A stretch of 64,000 nucleotides of DNA from Triplophysa rosa (Eukaryota > Chordata > Actinopteri > Cypriniformes > Nemacheilidae), in the NCBI RefSeq assembly GCF_024868665.1, contig NC_079892.1, positions 12,630,963-12,694,962 of the forward strand, written 5' to 3'. This document shows positions 12,763-24,700 of the stretch, piece after piece (position 1 is the stretch's first letter; every line of letters begins with the position of its first letter). Under the pieces are notes generated by a model. That model did not search any database and had not been told where the DNA came from. It worked only from the letters and a program-made list of their open reading frames with translations. Position numbers and translations under genes: made by a program.

Positions 12763-15700
12763 AAAACACTGTTTATGGGGATGTGATCAAAAGATAAAGT
12801 GCTATCAAAAAGCTGAATGTATTGTCCACCAGGAGAAAAATCAGCACAAATAGTGACGGAACAGTTATGCGTCACATCTGTAAGTATAAGACACAATATT
12901 ACTACTGTTTTCTGAAGCAAATATCACTAAAAAAAAGTTTTAACTGTAAATGTTGTTGTATTGTAAATAGCTAAACAATAGAGTCAATAATGAGATAGCT
13001 GTTGTTTGTGTGTAGCTCCTGTCTTCTCATTTTATGTCTCTAATGACATTTCTTTTGTGAGACAGAGGTCTGATTCATTGGCCTGAAGCTTCCAGCGTCA
13101 AGAGACAAAATCAACAAGAAGAGGGGGAAACAAAACGTAACAATACAGCGAGAAAACTGCTAATGCCGACAGTATTTTATTGTTCTGTGACCTGGACAGA
13201 CTCCATCCAAAGGTTTTGGTCAAATTGGATTACCGGGATATCTAGTTATGTTGAAAGAGTGATATTCTAGACAGAATCTCAACATGAACGTCTCTGTTTG
13301 GTTTATTTAGCACATATCCAATAGCAACAGCTGATTACTTCAGATTTCATTTAGTCTAATACAATTAAAACCAAACAGACGGGAAATAGCTGAAATGCCA
13401 TTTGTGCTTGAAAATGTCAGTTTTTGTTTTTCATTTGAAAACGTCAATTCTGTACAGCAAAGAATATCACCAGGGTCATAACCACATTGATTTCGCCGAG
13501 TAAGACCAATTCAGGGTCTACATTTTTTGTTGGTCTGGAAAAAACCCTGAAACTAGAGGGAAACATTAGGTTTATAAAATCCTCTAACCCAGACTAAACG
13601 TAATCCTTAGATTAGCATCAAAGCTAATATCTGTATGGCCTTCTGCAAATCAAGTTCGTCAGTCATAAACTGTATAGCCTTTGGGGACAATAGGGACACG
13701 TATTGTCGCTTTAATATTCAGATTAATGTTCAACATATGTGGGTTTATCAACTGAAAAATGATGTCATATCTTTTAGTCATAAACATTTGGCTAATAGTT
13801 TTGAAATCAGTAAACCACAATGAATGGAAAAGGGTCTTGGGCACAAAGCATGTCATTTTACAAAAACTAATATAATAAAAGACATTTACGTTTCATAAAC
13901 GGTTACTTATTTATTATTATTAATTATTGCGGCAATACCTCTACTAGTTTAAAGACGGTGAACGCCAAAAACAATACCTGTTAAGTATTAACAATAACTA
14001 TATTAGCATCCACAGCAATGGACAATAACGTTATGTTTGTTCGTTATGTTCAATTAAAAAAAATATATGCTTCTTTCAGCATTTACTTGAACATTTTTGA
14101 AATCAAAAAATGTTTCTGTTAACATTAATGCACAATGAACAATTGTATTGACATTAACTAACATGAACAAAGATAAAAATGCTGAAAAACTGTGTTGCTT
14201 ACTGGTAAGTTTATGTATAACTTTATGTTATTAAGTTAATGCATTTACTAATGTTAACAAATACAACCTTACACCGTGTCTACACCGGACGCGACGCAAC
14301 AAAAGACAATAGAACGCATTAGAACCCATTATAATTTTAAATTTCGTCCGGTGTAGACATGGTGTTATTGCAAAGTGTTAATGTGTTAAAGTTGTTATTG
14401 TCCTTGGTGTAAACTGAAACTTTTTTAGCTTGGCGAATCCCCGGTGAAAAGTATCATCATTTTAAACAGACTCGTCCAATCAGAGTTTTAACTAGCATTA
14501 CTAAAGCATTAGCAAAGTTTAAAATTCATATACTGCACATAAGTTTGATTTTACAAGAGGCTAAATTGTGGCTGTATCACTCAGTTTTATTGTGAAAGAA
14601 AATACATTTAGAAAATTTCATTTGGACGCCTTTTCGTGTGTGTCTGATCCTTTCGGTGAAATGAGGAGCAGCCAGCTGAAGCTAAATCAAAACGAAAGTA
14701 CTTTCAATCTCTTTGGCTCCCACAGAGTGTTTGCTATGGACTGATGCTTCTGATGGCTTCACTGAGGGGGGCCTTCAGTTTTATTTTTGGTGTTTCTGAT
14801 GATAATGTGATGATGTTCAATGTCTTACCATGTTTGTGCTGCTCTTTTCTAAAACAACAGAAGGCTTTGTTTGCACATACGTGTAACATTTATTTTCCCT
14901 ACATACAGCATTGTCTCTATATATACTTGATCAATGTCAAAAATGTCTTTATTTTAAATTAAGAGATATACTAAATAAAACACCACCACCTTGTATTTAC
15001 AATTATTTGTCTTAATATTGAAGTGTGTTAATATATCAGTATTTTTAGTAATGCTACAAATACAAAGAAATGTCAATTAGGCTCCGAATTTAAATAAGAA
15101 CACATTAGACAAACAATTTGGCCACAATGTTCATTGTAACCAGCCCAGCATGCATTGTGAATATATTATGTGGTCAATTATGTCATATAATTATTGTTTT
15201 GTTGTTTATGCCACCACAGTTTGTTATTTGCTGTGTTAAAAGCTCCTCTTTTTACAGAATATTTGTTAATTACTGACTGTGACTGTATGACTAAATGTAA
15301 TATAATTACTTTGAAAGGTGTCCATTTATCTAGAGCCCTGCGATCTGCACGATGTGGGAAGTGTGGAAGGAATCGAATTCTGTGGAATTCTAATATGTCA
15401 TCTGCTTGTTTGTGTGTGTGCGAGTGAATGAGTTGTTTAACATGTTACAAGTGTGACAGTCGTGGATTTGTCTGTATCTCACTATACGAGGACATGAACA
15501 CATGAACTTTATCAACAGGGCTGTTCCGAGTTTATTTTACAAGCGTTTCACTGTTTGAGTGAAGCTTCCGTCAAACACACACTGAAGCAAAGATATTAAT
15601 ATTAACAAGATGCGCCACTGCCGTTACAATGAATGCAGAGTTATGCGACGCTCAATATGGCCGCTCTAGCAAAGGAAGTCCCGCCTTCCAGTAAAACGAG

Positions 15701-18700
15701 CCAATCGTCAATCAATAATGACTGATGATTCTGGGGGGCGCGTCTCTCGTGAGGCACTTGCCAGCCTGTGTGCGGGCGCAGTTGATTAGGCGACATCGAA
15801 AAAGGTGATTTTTAGCTCAATTTAAGCTTAGCAAACCAAAGTTATGATACAATTCACGTCATGTTTAATTATTGATCGGAAATATGCTTTTTAATTGTGA
15901 TTTTTGCCAACGATTTTAGAAATATCTGCCTTACGCCATTCAAGTAGATAGGACGACTTCCGTAAATGGACTTTGACTGAACCTCAAGCGTTTTCGCCAC
16001 TACCCGCCAAAATAAACGTCAGCTCAATTTGAACCTTATTCAAATGAATATACTTGTAGTAAATTTATAAACAGTAGTAACACTATAGTGTACTTTAATA
16101 TTTCCTATAGTAAGGTTAAACAATACTATAGTACCCAAGAATTTCACGGTAACACTTTACAATAAGGTGCTATTAGTTAACATTAGTAAATGCATTAGCT
16201 AACATTAGCTAACAATGAACAATTTCGTTTTTCAGCATTTATTAATCATTGTTAATGTTAGTTCATGTCTGTGGCGAGGGGAGCGTGGTGTAGCGAGGTG
16301 TGCAGCAGGAGAGAGAGCCGGGAGACGAGCGGTAAGTGAGTGGAGTAATGACAGACGATCAACACCTGTGTCTCGTTCCAGTAAGGGCGCGGGGAGAGAA
16401 TATAAACATCGGACGAAGTCACAATGGAGAGAGAGAGACGGACTCGACGCGAGCTGCCACAAACCCAAACTTCTCAGTCAGCAAGGGGGACCTTCGCTGA
16501 CTTCAGAGCGACACAAGCCAGGCTAGAAGGAAGACCGTGGATTTATGTTGTGTACTTTTGATGCTCTATTTAAGTTGGTTGTTTTATTTAGTGTGGAATA
16601 AAATTGTGTCAGTCTCGCCAACCTCGTCCTCTTCCTTCCTTATCTCCACGAACACGCTACATTGGTGCCGAAACCCGGGAAGGAAGAAGGAGGGACACTG
16701 CCATCATGCAGGCAACATCGGGCACGCCGTTTGCGGACATCATCACGTCTCTCGCGGTCCTCCACCGCGAACAACACCAGGCGCTACTGGACCTTCGGAA
16801 TGACCACGAGCTCCGCTTCCAGTCCGTCTTCCAGGCCCAGCGCGAGGACCGCGAGAGCTTTCGGAGCTGGATGGACCAGGGGGTTCGGGTCGAAGCGTCC
16901 GCGCTGCCTGCGACAACCGCCTCCTTCTTGCCGTTGTCGAAGATGGGACCGGAGGATGACCCCGAGGCATTTCTCGACCTGTTCGAGAAGACGGCGGAAA
17001 CTAGCGGCTGGCCCCCGGAGGACTGGGCGAGGCGACTCCTGCCGTTTCTGTCGGGGGAAGCGCAACTGGCGGCCAGGCCACTGCCCATCCAGAACCTCCT
17101 GGTCTTCGACGACCTGAAGAGGGCCATCCTACAGAGGGTCGGCCGTAGCCCGGAGGAACATCGGCAGCGATTCCGGTCGCTGGGGCTTGGCGAAAGCGGT
17201 CGTCCTTTCGTGATGGCCCACCAGCTCCGGGATTCGTGCCGCAAATGGCTCCTGGCTGGGAACGGTGACGTCGAAGACATCATCGACCGTGTGGTGCTGG
17301 AGCAGTTCATCGCTCGGCTTCCCAAGAAAACGGCCGAGTGGGTCCAGTGCCACCGCCCGACGTCGCTGGGCTCAGCCATCCAGCTGGCGGAAGACCAGAT
17401 GGTGGTGTGCCCCGGGGTTGGCGAACCCCTTCCGGCTGTCTCTCTCTCCTCTCCGGAGGCTGTTTCTCTCTCCCCCTCTTCTCTCTCTCTCTCTCCTGTC
17501 CCTACACCCAGGTCCCGTCCCCCCGGTCCACCACGAGTGCCGCCGCGGCGACGGTTCCCACCGGCCGTGAGCTACACGAGCGTGTACCGTGCGCCACCCC
17601 GCGGATTCCCGGACGGCGATGGGTCCAATCTCTCTCCGCGCCCCTCCCGGGCTCCACTCTCCGCCACTCGGATGGCGGAGACGCCTGGGCCGGTCTGTTG
17701 GCGCTGCGGGGACCCGGACCATTGGGTCGACCGGTGTCCAGTGATGGAGGTTGGGACGATGATCCGGGTCCCCGACACGCCACAGGCTGCCCCCGGTCAG
17801 AACGGAGGGTACCAAATTCCTGTGAGTATAGGGGGGTACATACCCGGCTCTGGTGGATTCCGGTTGTAACCAAACCTCCATCCATCAGAGCCTGGTTCGG
17901 CCCGGAGCATTGGATAATAGCCGCATGGTTCGGGTACGGTGCGTACACGGGGATGTGGTGAGATATCCTTTAATCCCCGTCTTTATTCAATTTAGGGGAG
18001 AAAAGCATAGAGTGGAGGTGGCGGTTAACCCACACCTACGACACCCGCTGATCTTGGGAACCAATTGGCCTGCATTTACGGAATTATTGGGGTGTTTATG
18101 TGCGGGTGTCGCTTGGGGTCCAAAGACACAGGGAGTCGGCGCGGTTGTACAGGCGGGAGAGGCTGTTACAGGGGAAGCGAGCAGATCCGAGGGGCGAATC
18201 CTCTCGGAACGCGATGACTTTCCTCTGGAACAGTCCCGGGACGAATCACTCAAGTTCGCCTGGGAACAGGTTCGCTGTGTGGACGGCCAGCCTCTCCAAC
18301 CTGACCAACCGCGCTCCTACCCTTATTTCGCAATTATAAAAGACCGGTTGTATCGAGTGGCCCAAGACGCTCAAACAAAGGAAGATACAACCCAGTTGTT
18401 GGTACCACGGGGCCGCCGGGAAATGCTTTTCCAGGCGGCACATTGTAATCCTATGGCGGGGCATTTAGGACAAAACTCGACACTAAACCGCCTCATGGCC
18501 CGATTTTTTTGGCCGGGCATTCACGAGAACGTACGCAGGTGGTGCGCTTTGTGTCGTGAATGTCAGCTGGTAAACCCTCCGGCCTCCCCAAAAGCGCCAT
18601 TGCGCCCTCTACCGCTAATGCAGGTCCCCTTCGATAGAATTGGTATGGACCTCATCGGGCCATTAGAGCGGTCAGCGAGAGGACATCGATTTGCATTAGT

Positions 18701-21700
18701 CTTAGTAGATTATGCAACCCGATATCCCGAGGCAGTGCCGCTCCACAGCATCTCCGCTAAAAGCGTGGCGGAGGCACTGTTTCGCGTCATCTCCCTCGTG
18801 GGGATCCCCCGGGAGATCCTCACGGATCAAGGCACGGCGTTCATGTCACGCACGATACGCGAGCTGTATGAATTATTGGGCATTAAATCGGTCCGTACCA
18901 GCGTCTTTCACCCTCAAACAGACGGCTTGGTCGAACGGTTTAATCGCACGTTGAAAACCATGATTCGTAAGTTCGTGCACGAGGATGCCAAAAATTGGGA
19001 TAAATGGTTAGAACCCCTCTTATTCGCTGTGCGAGAGGTCCCGCAAGCCTCCACGGGGTTTTCCCCCTTCGAGCTTCTCTTTGGACGCCAACCCCGAGGG
19101 GTTTTGGACGTCCTGAGAGAGACTTGGGAGGACGGACCCTCCAACAGCAAGAATGAAATTCAACATGTCCTGGACCTGAGAACAAAACTCCATACACTGG
19201 GGCGGCTATCTATGGAGAATTTGTTACAGGCCCAGGATAAACAGAGCCGGCTGTATAACAGGGGAACCAACCTCCGAAAATTTTCACCGGGAGAAAAAGT
19301 GCTTGTATTACTCCCTACCTCGAGTTCCAAATTACTAGCCAAGTGGCAAGGGCCGTTTGAGGTCACACGGCAAGTGGGAGATCTTGATTATGAAGTAATA
19401 CGGTCCGATAGGAGCGGGGCTTGTCAAATTTACCACCTCAATCTCCTTAAAAAATGGCAGGAGGTGGAGCCCGTGTTGCTGGCGACGGTAATTAGTGGAG
19501 AGGATGATCTGGGACCAGAAGCGAGTATAAAACCACAATCACTCGCTCTGGCTCCGGGGGGAGATCACCTCTCACCATCCCAGCTCACGGACATTGCCAG
19601 GTTGCAAGCGGAATTCGCAGATGTGTTCTCGCCCCTACCGGGACGCACGAAACTCATTCAGCACCATATCGAGACGGTGCCGGGCGTCGTAGTTCGTAGC
19701 CGGCCCTATCGTTTACCTGAGCACAAGAAAAATGTGGTTCAGACGGAATTAACGGCAATGCTCGAGATGGGGGTAATAGAAGAATCCAGCAGTGACTGGG
19801 CGAGCCCGATAGTTTTGGTGCCCAAGACGGATGGCTCGGTCAGGTTCTGTGTGGATTATCGCAAGGTGAACGCGGTATCGAAATTCGATGCCTATCCAAT
19901 GCCACTGGTCGATGAGTTACTGGACCGGCTAGGCACGGCTCGTTTTTATTCGACATTGGACTTAACGAAAGGGTACTGGCAGATCCCCCTATCGCCATTA
20001 TCTAAAGAAAAAACTGCCTTCACCACGCCGTTCGGTTTACACCAATTCGTAACGCTTCCGTTCGGTTTGTTCGGGGCGCCGGCCACCTTTCAGCGCCTCA
20101 TGGACCGTATCCTCCGACCCCATACGGCATATGCAACACTTGAGGGCGGTTTTGGGAGCGCTGAGGGCGGCCGGCCTCACGGCCAACCCGAAGAAGTGTG
20201 CGGTTGGGCGGGTGGAGGTTAGGTATCTGGGCTTCCACTTGGGACACGGGCAAGTGCGGCCCCAAATTAATAAGACCGCAGCCGTTGCGACCTGCCCGAG
20301 TCCCAAGACCAAAAAGGAGGTAAGACAGTTCCTGGGGCTGGCGGGATATTACAGACGGTTTGTGCCCAACTATTCGGACCTCACCAGCCCGCTGACTGAT
20401 ATTACTAAAAAGGAGGCGCCAGATCCGGTCCAATGGTCAGAGCAGTGCCAGCAGGCGTTTTCCCAAGTGAAGGCTGCCCTGTGTGGCGGGCCGCTATTAC
20501 ACTCTCCTGACTTCTCTCTCCCTTTCTTGTTGCAGACTGACGCATCGGACAGAGGGCTGGGTGCTGTCCTGTCACAGGAGGTGGGGGGTGAGGAGCTGCC
20601 AGTGCTGTATATTAGCCGCAAGCTCTCAAAGAGAGAGACTAAGTACAGCACTATTGAAAAGGAATGTTTGGCCATCAGATGGGCCGTTCTCACCCTTAGG
20701 TACTACCTCCTGGGCCGGGAATTCACCCTCTGTTCGGACCACGCTCCCCTGCAGTGGCTCCACCGCATGAAAGATACCAACGCCAGGATCACCCGTTGGT
20801 ATCTGGCGCTCAGCCTTTTAAGTTCCAGGTGGTCCACAGCCGGGGCGCGAATGGTTGTAGCCGACTTCCTCTCCAGGAATGGGGGGGCTGCAGGCCGGAC
20901 GGTTCCCCGGCCTGAGTCAGGCGGTGGGGGTATGTGGCGAGGGGAGCGTGGTGTAGCGAGGTGTGCAGCAGGAGAGAGAGCCGGGAGACGAGCGGTAAGT
21001 GAGTGGAGTAATGACAGACGATCAACACCTGTGTCTCGTTCCAGTAAGGGCGCGGGGAGAGAATATAAACATCGGACGAAGTCACAATGGAGAGAGAGAG
21101 ACGGACTCGACGCGAGCTGCCACAAACCCAAACTTCTCAGTCAGCAAGGGGGACCTTCGCTGACTTCAGAGCGACACAAGCCAGGCTAGAAGGAAGACCG
21201 TGGATTTATGTTGTGTACTTTTGATGCTCTATTTAAGTTGGTTGTTTTATTTAGTGTGGAATAAAATTGTGTCAGTCTCGCCAACCTCGTCCTCTTCCTT
21301 CCTTATCTCCACGAACACGCTACAATGTCAATACAGCTATTCATGTTAGTTCATGGTGCATTAACTAATGTTAACAGTGACAACGTTTGATTTTAATAAT
21401 GTATTTATAAATGCTGAAATTAACATGTAGTAATATTAATAAATGCTGTAGAAGTATTGTTCGTTGTTAGTTCATGTTAGCTAAAAACTAAAAATGATAT
21501 GGCCCAATTTATCCATCTGTATGTAACATTAATGTCCTTTGTCATTTACATGCCTATTTATGTGATGAACTGCAATTTTTATACTTGTGCTACAACTATT
21601 TGGCCTGTGCTACAAAACTTTAAACCTCTGCAGCCCCGGTACTATGTGCAAAATAAAAGATAACGTACAGCCCTGCCTGCTGTATTCTTGAAATGCACTG

Positions 21701-24700
21701 TAATTTGCTCTGGATGAAAGGAATTGAGATAACTGTAAATTCTGTTACTGTCACCACCCTTAGGTTATAACCGAGCAAGCACATCGAGAGCATTCAACCT
21801 TGTAGCCAAGTGAGCGTGTCGAGCACACCCAGCCAGCATATCGGGCACGCTCCCCTGCAGTGTCTGTGCTCTGGAGTGCCGCTGGGAAGAACATTTTGCG
21901 TTATTGAACTGGTATTTTTAAACAAACCATTAAGAAAATGACTGAGAACGAGTTTTAAATAAGGTCTGTGCACAATTCACCTGCTCACAACTTTGTAAAG
22001 TTTGCATGAAGGATTCTGAATGCACATTGTTTTTTAAGCCATAGAGTAATAACAAAACAATATACTGGATGGTACATCTAAATAATAAAATATCAACTAC
22101 TACATCATTACAGTACCCATGGTGTATATGAAATTGCTTTCTCAACCTGTCCAACCCGTATTGGAGTGTGATTTTCAATTTAAACTGTTAGGATGAACTG
22201 TATTTACATTACACATTACACCATTCACGCATTTTGAGCAAGTAACGTAACATTTATTTATTATATAACATAAAACACAGAATATAAAACAGTCACAATT
22301 GTTTTTTAAAACGTACAAATATTCCAAGTGTACCGATCCAGTGGTGATGTGGCGTTTGACACCTAGGATTCGAAGCTTGTATCAAAAAAACGAAGCATCT
22401 CACAGTGAAGCACTGTAGCGGAGCTTGATTCGTTTTGCCATAACCACATGATCAGTCATGTCCGAAACTTTGTTTTTAGACACAATCAAGTGACTGCTTC
22501 GTATTCTGATTTAAAATGCTACACTGCATTAATACAATTAAATAAAATATGCTTTGCTAAATTAATAAACTTAAGTATACAGGAAGCATTACATAAAAAT
22601 TATATATTGGCTCTCAATTGCGTCATGACGTCTGAACGAGCTCTGACTACATGCGTAGCATACACGGTTGATGTTCTTCTAAAGGTATCTTCTGGCTTCA
22701 AATCAGAAGGTTTTCTATGCAATTTGTTTTGTAATATACTGTTTGTTGGTCAATTTATGCAATATATACCTGTGAATGTGCTTTCACTCGTGTGTTGCGT
22801 TTTGTATGGTTGAAAAGGGTTTAGGCTTAGTTTAGGCTTATCTTAAATATTCATGAAATTATTGATATAACACATACAAAGAATTAAATGCATAAAAAGA
22901 AAGAATAGGACTTTGGTGTGAAACGTTTTTTTATGTAAAATTACAAAAGAAGACACGCTAAAAAAAAACCTGTGGTCTTTTTTATTGACAAAAGTTCAAA
23001 TAAGTGAGCAAAGGAATATCCGTACATATATTGGTGTAAAAAAAAATCCTTCTGGTGAATCCCTATAATGTAACAATAAAAAGTTTACCAACTCACGCAC
23101 TAACTCTATATTCAAACAGTAGTGCGGTGTAGTGGAAGCTAAACTAGGCATCAGTCATGCGGAGGTATTGAGAATCGTCCTAACAAAAACAGCCAGACGA
23201 AGATGCTCATGTAAAGATTTTAATGGTACCCAGACTTGAGAAACACAATAAATCTGTACACATCCTTAAAAAAAAAAAAACAGCTCCTTTCAATGCTATT
23301 CAGGTCTATTTCTGTGTTATCAAAGCTTTGAGTAAAAGACGATACGATCAAAACTTTTATTTCCTATCCATCTATTTTCAATCCTCAGATGTTCTTTTAT
23401 CAAGCCTCAGAATAGCTTGCAGTCTGAAAAGCCTCATATAATACCATTTACCAAAGCAGACAATAACATTTTTCCCAGAGCAGAAAATGGATTGTAAAGA
23501 ATTTGAAAGGACACAATTTAGGCTTGCGTATGTGTCAGAAGGAACAAGCAGATGGGACATGAATTGAAAAGTGCCCTGCGGTCTGATGCAGGCGACCATC
23601 AATAGCGATTATTTCTGAAGCTCAATGCAGGAGTTTCAACATAAATCAGACTCACCCCGACTTCAACGTGATCTGAGCCCTTCTCGTCTTGCTTGTGGAG
23701 AATCTCAAAGTAATATCGTCTGGACACCATGAGACTAAAGAGAGAAAGAGTGAACATTTTGAGTTAATGGGTTTAAGTCCTGCATTTGTGTTTTGTCATC
23801 CTTATCTTATTATTTTACACCGACTCGTATCATCACGATACTTGAAACCTATAATCTGTTATTGCATCATATTGTTTAGTATACAATAATATCACTCATA
23901 TTAATTAAATTGTATTGATTTATGTGTAATTATTAGGGGTGTCCTCAACTAAGGATTCAAGTAGTCGAATCAGAAATGTAGTGTCTTTCCTATAGTCGAA
24001 TGATAGTCGAATCGCACGCTTACGCATGACACCAGGGGGTTAAGGGTAGTTAGTGCAGGGCAACATTGATGCACCAAAAGTGTCAAACATTAAATTTACA
24101 GAATATACATTTATATTAAATAAAATTAAAAAATGAAATATGCCAGAATCAAGTCACAATGTGCAAAATAAATGTGTTTAAACAAAAGGTCTTTCCTTAA
24201 ACATCATGTAAATATGCTGTGCCATACAACACTAGAACAGATCTCGCCTCAAAACTATTTTCAAAACTACTCAATAATAATGAATTATTTTTTACAAACG
24301 GGAAAACGGTTCATTACCAATAAAGTTACGCATGTAAAGAAGGAATGCAATAAAGCATTTTACCATTTAAACAGTCAAATAGTCCCTTTCTGTCAGGAAA
24401 AGAGTACACTGAGATTCAGTTGCGGGTATCAGAGAAGGGTTTATTCTGTCAGTCACACAACAAGAGAGAAAGCTGGCCACAGCGCTGTGAACAATGGCCG
24501 ATAGCCACGAGATGAACAGTCAAGGCGCAGATGAGCTGACGGTCAAGAAGGTCCGGGCCCGTCGAGACGGCAGTGCTGGCCGCGAGTGGCGCTGGGCAGA
24601 GGGGACAATAATCCAAGGGAAAAAACAAACAGAAAAAAAAACAAAGGAAACTCAGGTCCAAACACTGGCAAAAAACAAGCAAAAAGGGGTAAATAATCCA

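Larger units (their letters stand above)
16270..16661 (+). repeat. 5' LTR of the Gmr1-like element
   Basis: 392 bp, TG...CA ends, identical by eye to 20933-21324. Confidence 0.97.
16270..21324 (+). mobile_element. Gmr1-like Ty3/Gypsy LTR retrotransposon, recent but RT-defective
   Basis: A complete 5055-bp insertion. The 392-bp LTRs appear identical at every base, and the element is flanked by the 5-bp duplication ATGTC (16265-16269, 21325-21329). Order: 5' LTR, tRNA-Phe primer site, gag with a SCAN-like region and CCHC knuckle, then pol as protease, integrase, reverse transcriptase, RNase H, purine tract, 3' LTR. Integrase before RT is unusual for Ty3/Gypsy and is the hallmark of the Gmr1 group described from cod and other deuterostomes. 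A deletion near 20121-20135 removes the RT YxDD box and shifts the frame. Identical LTRs point to a young insertion. It lies in sense opposite to the host gene, in the intron between exons F and G. Confidence 0.95.
16148..21500. repeat. 'GGTAACACTTTACAATAAGGT' repeat split by the Gypsy element
   Basis: The left part (16148-16269) starts GGTAACACTTTACAATAAGG. The right part (21325 to about 21500) carries CATGTTAGTTCATGGTGCAT and TAACTAATGTTAAC. Together they form one copy of the palindromic cyprinid repeat into which 16270-21324 was inserted. The right terminus is eroded. Confidence 0.7.

Noticed and set aside
16657..17379. 240-codon minus-strand frame over gag
   Set aside because: Arginine/serine-rich mirror of the GC-rich gag, with no domain of its own.
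22448..22813. 121-codon plus-strand frame
   Set aside because: No family resemblance, no splice support, ordinary AT-rich composition.
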